A stretch of DNA of 64,000 bases, taken from Ceratobasidium sp. AG-K. Lineage: Eukaryota; Basidiomycota; Agaricomycetes; Cantharellales; Ceratobasidiaceae. The DNA is taken from assembly GCA_037039685.1 (NCBI GenBank), contig JAWNGF010000011.1, positions 62,001 to 126,000 of the forward strand, written 5' to 3'. Below, in pieces: positions 46,314 through 55,281 of this stretch; positions within the stretch are counted from its first letter, which is position 1, and each line of letters begins with the position of its first letter. The notes under the pieces are model-generated. The model saw nothing but the letters and a program-made list of their open reading frames with translations. It searched no databases and had not been told where the DNA came from. A program made the translations under genes and the position numbers.

Positions 46314-47004
46314 ATCTGTCATGAACTGTATTACTTCGGTAAGTTATGCGTGGATGTATGCGCAGATTGCGGTGTTTACAAAGGTCATAGGTCCCTTCTG
46401 AGTCACATTCTCTACTCCTTTTCGTCTTAGATTCCATGTCGTGGTCTGTTCTTCTTTCCCTGGTACTATCAATATTCTAAATACGCGCTCGTTCAAGCTA
46501 CCGGGCCGAATACAAAAGCGGGTCACTCAGCCTATGGTGGTTTGATGGACTAAAGCTCCGGTATCTTTAACGGAAAACCTTCTGTCATCTTTTGAGCATC
46601 GCCACGTGACATAATGCATATAGCCCTTGTAAAAGCGCCGCCTCGAGTGTTCTCCAACCCATTTTTCGACCAATATAGCATGCTGTTCATCCGTCACAAA
46701 AAGCCGCCAGGAGTAATCAGCGCTAATTACTCAGCAAAAATCGAAAATGCTCCGAGTTTGGAGACATTATCCGTGCTGTGCACGCGGATGTGGATTTTGT
46801 GGAGCCCTGCTGCGTGTGAGGTACATGGACCGGCGCTTGCTATTTTCCTGCTCGCTATATGTTATTGAGTATGAATATATGCGCCCAAAAATTGTGTGAA
46901 ATTACTCTTACTTGCAGTGTATGCATACAGTACAAAAGAGTGACTTCGGTGGGACTGTAGGGGCATCGCTTGAATCTTCCTGATCCCCGAAAAAACACTC
47001 TAAA
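46314..47004. other. intergenic, nothing recognised
   Basis: 3' flank of the membrane-protein gene and 5' flank of the hAT transposase exon. Confidence 0.5.
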
Positions 47005-47111
47005 ATGCCCCTCCAATCTAGTCCTAGGCCCAACGCTTTCAACAAAAGCCCTGTTCCTTTGGAGGCAACACGACCCCGTGTAAAGCGTTGCAAGGGTCTT
47101 AACTTGCTGTC
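47005..47111 (+). pseudogene. hAT transposase first exon, 5' part (split by Copia-3)
   Basis: ATG 47005 opens MPLQSSPRPNAFNKSP and, across the Copia-3 insertion and after removing one copy of the duplicated ctgtc, continues at 53107 as DAEVWDCSDREISN. 107 plus 43 bases make 50 whole codons before a donor at 53150, so this is one exon cut in two. Confidence 0.75.
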
Positions 47112-47369
47112 TGTTGTGACTTAGTAATCATACACGTACTTACATGCGTGTCATTCTCGTGTATCTGAGCCCGTATCTCGTTTGTGTGTTGTACATTCGT
47201 GTCAACACGTATTTCTGTCGTATATACATAGTATCTTTAGCGCGTATAAATAGAGGCTGTATAAACGTTGTATATACATCGATTCAGTCATATACAATTC
47301 GCTTTCCACTGCTCTACTTCGCTAAGACCTAGCTTTGAGTGTCGAGACGTTCTCGAGTGATTCTCAACA
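47112..47369 (+). repeat. Copia-3 5' LTR
   Basis: 258 bp, TGTTG to CAACA. TATA-like tataaata near 47245. Confidence 0.96.
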
Positions 47370-47383
47370 GGTTATGAGCCCTG
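47370..47383 (+). other. Copia-3 primer-binding site (half-tRNA type)
   Basis: GGTTATGAGCCCTG abuts the LTR and is complementary over 14 nt to the anticodon arm of initiator tRNA-Met. Confidence 0.88.
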
Positions 47384-47394
47384 AGTACTGTTAA

Positions 47395-48981
47395 TTTCGA
47401 CCCCGTTTAAACTCGCCCACTGTGTCTACATACTCTTCGGATAATCCCCAGCTCTCAACACCTGAGGGATCGCCACAACAAAGGCCCGTACAAGTCTCAC
47501 CCGAGCATACATCTTCCGACGAGGTCTCACTTGACTTACAACCCGAATTTGCCGATCCCGAACCTACCGGATTTATAAATACCGACCAATACGCTGAAGC
47601 CGAATTCGAACTACCTGGATCCCCGGCATCAAATCCGACTTATCAACCACGTTACATTGACGAGCTACACAACCAGCTCATAAACTCGGCCCCGTTTAGC
47701 ACCGAATATCATCGATTATTATCATTTCTTGCCGATTACGAAGCGCTTCTAGCGTTACATACACCCGACGAAGCCGCTGAACTTACACGCGAGCTTATCC
47801 GAGCAGCCGAACCCTATCTTTTCGAATTAGAACACGTCGGCTATCCATCACCACCTGTTACACCACAAATCCGATTTGTCACATTCCATCCGGCTCCTCC
47901 TCATCCCAAAATGGCACAAGTCAATATATCTGACAACAACTTCAAGATCCCATTGCTCACTGGACGCGATAATTACCCAGTATGGAACGTACAAATGCAA
48001 GATATGCTAATCGAAACCGACCTATGGGAGTATGTGAATGGAAATAACTCCACACGACTTGTCGTTCGAGCAGCAGTACCTGAACAACAAGATACAAACG
48101 GCAATGTAATAGCTGCAGCCATAACCGAAATTACACAACAAACAGTCAACGAATGGGAAAAGAACAATCGGAAGGCACTTGGAGTTATCAGACGACGCAT
48201 AGAGTCAGCCCCAATGGTCCACGTAGCAAGACTTGACACCGCATCAGCAGTCTGGGCCCGTTTAAGACAAGTTTACCAAAACATTGGTACTGCGGCCATG
48301 ACTCTACTCCGAAACCAATTTACCGGATTACGTATGTCAGAAGGCGATGATCTCGAAGAACACATCAAGAAACTAAGGTCCACCTTTGATAAACTTAATA
48401 CCGCCTTACTTGCTGAAAACTCAAACCCAATTATCGAACTTGAGTTCATCCGACAACTCCTTGCATCTTTACCCGAATCCTGGCAATACTTAGTTGCTGT
48501 CATTGATCAAACACCCTCATCAACCGATCCTGAAGGCATCCAGATCTCAGCTGATGTCACGTCGCGTCTACTTGCTGAATTCCACCGCCGTAAAGCCCAA
48601 AATAGTGAAAAAGCCTACTATATGCGACAAAACAACAATAATAATCACGGAAATCGACAACCTCGAGCCACCGATAGACTTACTATCACTTGCAACAATT
48701 GTGGCATTATTGGGCATATTAAACGCAATTGTCGCAAACCAGGTGGAGGAAATTACAAGCACGGCAACAATAACAATAATCGAGGACGAAACAACTATCA
48801 AGGTAACAACAACAACAGAGGACGAAATAACAACAACCAAGGAGGACGATCCAACAACAATGGTCGAGGACGAAATAACAACAATGAGCGACAAAGCAAC
48901 AACAATGAAAATCAAGGCGAACAAGCAAATTTTGCAAGTTCTGACAATACGGAAGTTGCTTTTGTCTTCACAACATCTTGA
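47395..48981 (+). CDS. Copia-3 gag with a long N-terminal extension lacking ATG
   Basis: The frame is open from 47395, but its first in-frame ATG is at 47911 (MAQVNISDNNFKIPLLTGRD), where gag of related elements begins. The preceding 160 or more codons have protein-like composition (acidic, Pro/Ser-rich, e.g. LDLQPEFADPEPTGFINTDQ). The gag core of UBN2 type (NYPVWNVQMQDMLIETDLW) is followed by a CCHC knuckle (CNNCGIIGHIKRNC, 48691-48732) and an Asn-Gly-Arg-rich tail. The stop is TGA 48979-48981. Pol continues in the same frame directly after it. Confidence 0.88.
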   Translation, partial: FRPRLNSPTVSTYSSDNPQLSTPEGSPQQRPVQVSPEHTSSDEVSLDLQPEFADPEPTGFINTDQYAEAEFELPGSPASNPTYQPRYIDELHNQLINSAPFSTEYHRLLSFLADYEALLALHTPDEAAELTRELIRAAEPYLFELEHVGYPSPPVTPQIRFVTFHPAPPHPKMAQVNISDNNFKIPLLTGRDNYPVWNVQMQDMLIETDLWEYVNGNNSTRLVVRAAVPEQQDTNGNVIAAAITEITQQTVNEWEKNNRKALGVIRRRIESAPMVHVARLDTASAVWARLRQVYQNIGTAAMTLLRNQFTGLRMSEGDDLEEHIKKLRSTFDKLNTALLAENSNPIIELEFIRQLLASLPESWQYLVAVIDQTPSSTDPEGIQISADVTSRLLAEFHRRKAQNSEKAYYMRQNNNNNHGNRQPRATDRLTITCNNCGIIGHIKRNCRKPGGGNYKHGNNNNNRGRNNYQGNNNNRGRNNNNQGGRSNNNGRGRNNNNERQSNNNENQGEQANFASSDNTEVAFVFTTS

Positions 48982-51900
48982 CTTGCCAACCGATTTGAAC
49001 GACAAGCTCAACCTCTCATTGCAAAGCAAGAAACTCACATTGAGGACCTTCCTGAGTCCATTAAACAGGAAATAATAGCAAAGTTCAACCCGACAAATCT
49101 CTTTGGTCAAACTGAAACGCAATATAGCTTTGCTACTTATGATACCTGGATTATAGATTCCGGCGCTTCCTGTCACGTCACTAATAGGCGAGAACATCTA
49201 ACCAATTTCACTCCCATCAAATCAACAGTCATGGGAATTGGAGGCCAAGCTGAAATTTCAGGCCTTGGCACACTCACTCTCAACATTGGAATCACACTGC
49301 CCAAAATTAACAATAAACGACCACAATCCAAGGACGCATATAATGACCAAATTGAACTCAACAATGTTGCACTTGTTGAAAAATCACCAGTAAACCTAAT
49401 TTCCCTTTCTGCATGGACTGACACCTTTCCATGGATGAAGATAGTCATTCAAGAAGACTGGATGTACTTTTATGAGGAAGATCACATTGTAGCCGCAGCA
49501 CAGAAATTAGGCGATTGCCAAACCGGCAACTCCTGGCACCTAATTGCAACCATCAACAAATTCCAGAATGCATATACAGCGCGATCACTCCAAGATTGGC
49601 ACATTATACTCGGTCACACAGACCCATGCAATGTCATTTGCCTATCGGAAATATCCAAATCTTTATCCCTGACAAAACGCGAGACCAAAGACCCGCATTT
49701 TGACTGCATTGGATGTATCAAAGGCAAATTGACTGTCCGACAATTTGGAAACATGCCATCCAACAAATCTTTCAATATTGGCGATTTATTTTACTCTGAC
49801 GTATGGGGACCTGCGCGCACAGCATCCATTCAAGGATACCTCTATTACATCACGTTTACCGATGCAGCATCCCGCTTCACCTTCCTTTTCTTCATGAAAC
49901 ACAAGAATGAAGCAGTCGACAAGTTCATTAAACTAGGAAACATCATGCGCACCCAAAAAGGAGTCGAAATCAAACGCATACACTTTGATAACGGAAAGGA
50001 ACTAGTCAACAAACGTCTTGAAGACCACTGCGAAAAGACCGGCACTGAGATAACTACCACAGCACCTTATTCATCTCAACAAAACGGTGTCGCCGAGCGC
50101 AAAAATCGATCATTAACTGAACGAGGAAGATGCATGCTCCATGGCCAATCAAATACACGCGATAAACCTTATCTTTGGTCAGAAGCTATCGCATACGCAT
50201 GCCTGATCAACAATAATATGCCTGCCAAAATAAATGGAGAATGGAAAATACCTCAAGTCCTAATATTTGGTAACTCCCTCGATATGAAGTATTTTCAACT
50301 TTTTGGCACCACTTGCCATGTTTTACTTCAAAAGAAAGGCCAAGACAAGATGGCAGCCAAAACCCGAACTGCTATATTTTCAGGATTAGGACGTAACTCC
50401 GGAGGCGTATGGAGATATCTAGCACTACCTCACCGTGCAATTCAAGAATCAAGAAATGTTTATTTCTCACGGCATTTACCAGACCCTGCCTCATCACTTG
50501 ACGCTCCACCACTTGGATTATCAGAGATACATGAAAATTTTGATGATACAGACTGGACTGAGATGGAAATGCCAAGTGAGGGGGAGCAGGAGACTGAGTC
50601 CAAACCTCAGAATGCCAGCAAAGTTGAATCAAACTCAGTTGAACCAGCAACTCCCACGGCAACTCCCAAATCTCACGCCAACTCACTGTCCACTCAGCCA
50701 ATTCCCACACAGCCAGTCGCTTCCCGCACTCGCTCAAAGGCCATAAAACGCAATACCAAGAGACAGGGGGAGTCAGCACACTCAGTTTTCACATCTGGCA
50801 ACAATTCCCATCGCTCTATGCCTGCTATTTGCAAAGTTCACACTCGCACCCTTGCAAATGTTGCTATTCCATCCATTACTCGTCTTAATACTCCTGTCCA
50901 TCGTCATTCAACCAGTAACGGCTCCTCTGCGTCACCACAACAAGTCAATTGGGCACAAGCCATGGACTATATTGTCGACCACAACAAACTAGTACTCCAA
51001 GATCCCGAGGAGGCCTACCCTTACGAACAGAGCTACATAGGTCTCAGCTCCGACAATGGGCACTTCCCCGACAATGTCTATGAAGATCTCAAACGTATGA
51101 ACAAGAACCGTCATCAAGAGCTCGAGTATTTCAATCAATGGTCAGATTACAACTTTACTGTACTTGATAAACCTACAATCGGACACAATGGCTATATGCA
51201 CGACAACTTATCCCCCAAATGGTCCAAAGCAATCACTGATCCGCACCATGGTGAGGCCTGGCTCAAAGCAGGAATGGAAGAATTCTGCCAGCTTCAAGAA
51301 CAAGAAGTTTTCGACGATTTCCCACGCAATTCTGTACCTCTAGGCGATCAAATCTTGGGTTCAATGTTTGTCACACGCCTTAAACTCGATCAAAACAACA
51401 GTATCATTCGTCACAAGGCACGTCTTGTTGTTCTGGGCAATCAGCAGATCCCGGGCAAGTCCTATAATGAAATTTCATCGAATACGCCTGCTTTAGACGC
51501 CATCCGAATCGTTCTTTCCGTCGTAACTCACGCTAACCTTGATTGCCATATGATCGACGTTCATGGGGCTTACACACATGCTCCAATCGATCATACACTC
51601 TACGTCGAATACCCTGAAGGCTTTGGTAAAGGTGGCCCGACTGTAATAAAGCTCAAGAAAGCCTTATATGGCGCTCATCAGTCCGGATTTCTTTGGGAAA
51701 AGTTCCGCAACGAGAAACTCATTTCCCTGGGCTACAAACGCAATCCAGCCGACCACTCAGTGTTCCGACGCGAATCTAATGGCATACTATCGATTCTTGT
51801 ATGCTATGTCGACGATTTCCTTGTCTGCACCACTGCTGGCCACGTCGATTTGATCAAAGACAAAATCAAAGCACAATTCGATTGCAGAGACTTAGGCGAG

Positions 51901-52836
51901 ACAAAATCATTTCTAGGCATGAATATCACTCGAGATCGCCCCAACTTATCCCTTTCCATTGACATGTCAACCTACACTAAAAACATTGTCGATTTGGCCG
52001 ACCTTACCAGCGCAAAATTCGCTCATTCCCCCATGTCACATACCAACCCAATTCTCGAGCCTGCAACCGATATCTGGTGGAACTATCCTTACGCAACCAA
52101 TATCGGACGCCTACTTTGGCTTGCTCGTTGCTGCCGGCCCGATATCATGTTTGTTGTCTGCCTTTTAGCTTGTTTTACATCATGCTACGACGAATCTCAT
52201 GTCAATGTTATGAAGAGATGCTTTCGATACATATCTGGCACATCCCACATCGGAATCCGATACGACGGCACTGGTCCATTTTACGAAGTCATATACACAG
52301 ATGCTGACCACGGAATGCAACACGGTCGAAAATCGATCTCAGGCGGAATTGCTATGCTCGGAGGCGGCCCGGTTATGTGGTGGTCTACCAAACAAGCCAC
52401 TACTTCGCTTTCTACGATGGAATCCGAATTCCAGTCGCTCGCCAAGTCCGTCCAGGAACTTCTATGGCTTAGATATTTTCTTTTCGGTCTCAAAATCGAT
52501 ATCTCGAAACCATCCACCATCCTCATCGATAATCAGGCGACCATAGACTATGTTCGCACTCCCAACAATCGTACCCGAGCCAAACACATCGATATTCGAT
52601 ACAATTTCGTTCGAGACTACCACGAGCGCGAAGACTTCAAACTATCTTATGTCCCGACTCGCGACAATCTCGCCGATGCACTTACAAAGCCGCTCGCGTA
52701 CGCTCAACATTGGTACCTCGCTAATTCGTATCTCGGAATTCGTGCAGAAGACGCCCACACGGCTTTAGGCGAACATTTCCCGCATTCTCTTTATATGTTT
52801 GCTTTAACTTCGGCTTTTGCACGCATGGCTCATTGA
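48982..52836 (+). CDS. Copia-3 pol: protease, integrase, reverse transcriptase, RNase H
   Basis: Continuous in the gag frame after TGA 48981. Retropepsin IIDSGASCH near 49150; integrase zinc finger (HIILGHTDP to CIGC) and DDE core (DVWGPA, HFDNGKE, QQNGVAERKNR); reverse transcriptase with YVDDFLVC at 51805; RNase H with YTDADHG and TMESEF. It ends RMAH, TGA 52834-52836, followed by a purine run (gagggggag) and the LTR. The first in-frame ATG is at 49231, inside protease, so expression must come from gag by readthrough of the TGA, unless the TGA is a recent mutation. All catalytic motifs are intact. Confidence 0.93.
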   Translation, partial: LANRFERQAQPLIAKQETHIEDLPESIKQEIIAKFNPTNLFGQTETQYSFATYDTWIIDSGASCHVTNRREHLTNFTPIKSTVMGIGGQAEISGLGTLTLNIGITLPKINNKRPQSKDAYNDQIELNNVALVEKSPVNLISLSAWTDTFPWMKIVIQEDWMYFYEEDHIVAAAQKLGDCQTGNSWHLIATINKFQNAYTARSLQDWHIILGHTDPCNVICLSEISKSLSLTKRETKDPHFDCIGCIKGKLTVRQFGNMPSNKSFNIGDLFYSDVWGPARTASIQGYLYYITFTDAASRFTFLFFMKHKNEAVDKFIKLGNIMRTQKGVEIKRIHFDNGKELVNKRLEDHCEKTGTEITTTAPYSSQQNGVAERKNRSLTERGRCMLHGQSNTRDKPYLWSEAIAYACLINNNMPAKINGEWKIPQVLIFGNSLDMKYFQLFGTTCHVLLQKKGQDKMAAKTRTAIFSGLGRNSGGVWRYLALPHRAIQESRNVYFSRHLPDPASSLDAPPLGLSEIHENFDDTDWTEMEMPSEGEQETESKPQNASKVESNSVEPATPTATPKSHANSLSTQPIPTQPVASRTRSKAIKRNTKRQGESAHSVFTSGNNSHRSMPAICKVHTRTLANVAIPSITRLNTPVHRHSTSNGSSASPQQVNWAQAMDYIVDHNKLVLQDPEEAYPYEQSYIGLSSDNGHFPDNVYEDLKRMNKNRHQELEYFNQWSDYNFTVLDKPTIGHNGYMHDNLSPKWSKAITDPHHGEAWLKAGMEEFCQLQEQEVFDDFPRNSVPLGDQILGSMFVTRLKLDQNNSIIRHKARLVVLGNQQIPGKSYNEISSNTPALDAIRIVLSVVTHANLDCHMIDVHGAYTHAPIDHTLYVEYPEGFGKGGPTVIKLKKALYGAHQSGFLWEKFRNEKLISLGYKRNPADHSVFRRESNGILSILVCYVDDFLVCTTAGHVDLIKDKIKAQFDCRDLGETKSFLGMNITRDRPNLSLSIDMSTYTKNIVDLADLTSAKFAHSPMSHTNPILEPATDIWWNYPYATNIGRLLWLARCCRPDIMFVVCLLACFTSCYDESHVNVMKRCFRYISGTSHIGIRYDGTGPFYEVIYTDADHGMQHGRKSISGGIAMLGGGPVMWWSTKQATTSLSTMESEFQSLAKSVQELLWLRYFLFGLKIDISKPSTILIDNQATIDYVRTPNNRTRAKHIDIRYNFVRDYHEREDFKLSYVPTRDNLADALTKPLAYAQHWYLANSYLGIRAEDAHTALGEHFPHSLYMFALTSAFARMAH

Positions 52837-52843
52837 GGGGGAG

Positions 52844-53101
52844 TGTTGTGACTTAGTAATCATACACGTACTTACATGCGTGTCATTCTCGTGTATCTGA
52901 GCCCGTATCTCGTTTGTGTGTTGTACATTCGTGTCAACACGTATTTCTGTCGTATATACATAGTATCTTTAGCGCGTATAAATAGAGGCTGTATAAACGT
53001 TGTATATACATCGATTCAGTCATATACAATTCGCTTTCCACTGCTCTACTTCGCTAAGACCTAGCTTTGAGTGTCGAGACGTTCTCGAGTGATTCTCAAC
53101 A
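52844..53101 (+). repeat. Copia-3 3' LTR
   Basis: 258 bp, base-for-base the same as the 5' LTR in my comparison. Confidence 0.96.
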
Positions 53102-53106
53102 CTGTC

Positions 53107-54100
53107 CGATGCCGAGGTGTGGGACTGCAGCGACCGGGAAATTTCAAATGTGTCCTAGGATACTATTCTATTACATATCCATCTTGATATTAGGTCCTAC
53201 TAGACGCTGCTTCCAGCGCATGGCGACCTTCAGTTTATGATCGCTACGAGCCCTCTCTTGAACAATTTTACAGAGAGATTGGCGAGCCCGAAAGGCTCAT
53301 TATCCGGTTCAAGTGCAGGTTTCACGAGCCGGATCATAGTCCGTTCACTCGGGACCGCATGCGAAACTGTGACGGCACGCGGAATCTTCTAGTTGCTGCT
53401 CGGTCGTGTGGCAGTCAACGCGGAGTTGAGGTCCCGGCCAATGAAGGGCTAGAACGGCACAAACCACCTTATTCCGAGCCCCCGTACCGAGCCATTCTCG
53501 CTATCCGCTGCAGTCGTGACAAACGGCCCTATCAATTTGTTGTCACCTCGCTTCACCGGGTCGAGGTCGAGCTACTTCGACCAGGATCAACGTTGCCAAG
53601 TGCTGCAACTATTGCAAAGGATGTGAAGCGTCTCTACCAAGATGCTTCCATCAACGTGGCACACTATCTTCAAGTACGTGTTGCAGCGCTGATTCCGTCA
53701 GTCAGCCAACACTTAGCTGAAATAAATTTCCAGCACGTTCCAGGAGTAATTCACCTTGCTGTGGATGGTTGGACCTGCCCGAGGTCTGAATCCTTCCTAG
53801 GTGTGGTCGTGTTTTGGACCATACGGGATAAAGCAAACCGAGAAATTCTCGAGTTTGTTCGGTAAGTTATTTGTGTGTTTATCAACTATATGCGCACTGA
53901 TATCTAATCGGCTGTTGCTTGAAGGCTTGATGAAGCACATACTGGAAAACACATGGCGGAACGCATTAAAGACTGCCTGAGCCGCTACGGAGTTGCGAAA
54001 AAGGTATGTATAATCAAAACTCTTTCACCAAAATCCTAGCCTCAATCACTGGAACGCGTAACGATCCGAACAACCCATTTTAGGCCCTGCACGTATAAGA
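53107..54100 (+). pseudogene. hAT-family DNA transposase, 5' split by Copia-3 and 3' truncated
   Basis: Exons 53107-53149, 53194-53673, 53734-53861, 53925-54003 and a last piece from about 54040 join in frame. Landmarks: VLLDAASSAWRPSVYDRYEP, a region with FKCRFHE and NCDGTRNLL, VPGVIHLAVDGWTCP with the first catalytic Asp region (DGWT), and LDEAHTGKHMAERIKDCL. The last piece resembles the SITADNASNN segment (here ASITGTRNDPNN) and then breaks off. The C-terminal hAT dimerisation domain is absent. From about 54180 the sequence becomes a minus-strand two-module family copy. No terminal inverted repeats located. Confidence 0.75.
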
Positions 54101-54189
54101 CTGACTATCCAACACAGACTTGGTACTAGGTCCAGATAAATACTCAAAATATGATTAATTTTGAGACATACCGTTGAACACATACTCCT

Positions 54190-54760
54190 AGGTTCGAGTG
54201 GCAGCCTGAGCACATTTGAGCTGCTCGTCCGACGGGACCCTGTGGATAGGTTCGAGGGTGATTGTCACATGCGATGGTAAAGCTAGAGGGGTATACACCG
54301 TGCCCTACGTCCATTAGCATCGGGCGATGGTGATAATTATTGTTTGACCTACATCTGGGAATACCTCATCGGGATATCCTTTTCGATGCCGCGCTATCCA
54401 ATATCAGCGACACCCCGTTCAATTCTTGGGCACCTACCCATCTGTACCCCGAATAAACGCTGAACAAGTGTCGTTGACAATTTAGCATCGAATACCCCTG
54501 GGTCTGTTCTGGTATATTAGCCCTTTCTCGCAAGTATAAATGACGGATGTTGAGCGTACCCTGAGAGGTGGCGTGGACCATCCTAAGCACTGTGTGAATT
54601 CCCATCACCTCCTCGTCGCTCGGAGTCCCCTCAATTGGTTCAAGATCGTAAACTTCTCTGAGGTAACCAGGAAGTATCGGTGGGGTGCACGTTACGCCCT
54701 CTCATTGCAACGGGGATCGAGTGGCAATCGGGCTGTGCTCGACGAGACGCTGATTGCCTT
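54190..54760 (-). pseudogene. Two-module family copy, truncated after module 2 start
   Basis: Minus-strand exons: TCTPPILPGYLREVYDLEPI (with GTPSDEEV), GVFDAKLSTTLVQRLFGVQM, RHRKGYPDEVFP, then VYTPLALPSHVTITLEP with VPSDEQLKCAQAATRT, ending at a TAG near 54190. Splice positions agree with the other copies. The C-terminal exons are missing. Confidence 0.6.
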
Positions 54761-55281
54761 TCGTCGAACACCGGCACCAACCCTGGCCACTGCCTCTGTT
54801 TGTACTCGGCTTGTTCATATATTTGTTCGCAGGTAGTAAGAATGTTGGCAATATTGTTTAAAACAATAGTGATCGTTAGCTTTGAATGACCACCTCGCGC
54901 TAGTTTACATAAGCACCACGGTATGAAAATAAATAAATAAATAAATAAATCTCCCTAGACCCTGCAGACCTTCGAAGGGCTATTTAACCTCACCCAGTCA
55001 CCAGGGGCCGGGAAACAAAGCTCCCGCAGACTCAGCGAAGCTAAATAGCCTTCTCGGGCCTTGGAAGTCCTCCAGGGCGCCACCAGAGCAATTCGGTTTT
55101 TGGCTGAGATTTGCAACAGCATTGTCTGGTACATCAAGAATGAGCTGCCCAATATTTTCACCACCACCTTGCTACCTTGTATCCCAAAGCCGTTCGCCGA
55201 CGCAGCAGGCTAGGAGTAATTGTGACCGGAAGAGGGGGCGCTTGGACTGAAAGGGGCCGAATAGTGCCTCGTGCTCAATGG
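54761..55281. other. intergenic with an AAAT microsatellite
   Basis: Six or so AAAT units around 54924-54948. A plus-strand stretch near 55080-55200 reads protein-like (AEICNSIVWYIKNELPN) but could not be joined to the gene downstream. Confidence 0.45.

Larger units (their letters stand above)
47112..53101 (+). mobile_element. Copia-3: complete, recent Ty1/Copia element
   Basis: 5990 bp with two 258-bp LTRs (47112-47369, 52844-53101) that I read as identical, and a perfect target duplication ctgtc (47107-47111, 53102-53106). Order: LTR, half-tRNA primer site, gag, protease, integrase, reverse transcriptase, RNase H, LTR, which is the Copia order. One frame runs from 47395 to 52836 with a single interruption, TGA at 48979. 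It lies inside an exon of a hAT transposase. Confidence 0.96.

Noticed and set aside
54924..54948. AAAT repeat as a CRISPR-like or origin signal
   Set aside because: Plain tetranucleotide microsatellite in a eukaryotic intergenic region.
55080..55200. Protein-like stretch before the DUF6535 gene as its first exon
   Set aside because: Ends at a stop in its frame and no donor/acceptor pair joins it in phase to 55282 onward.
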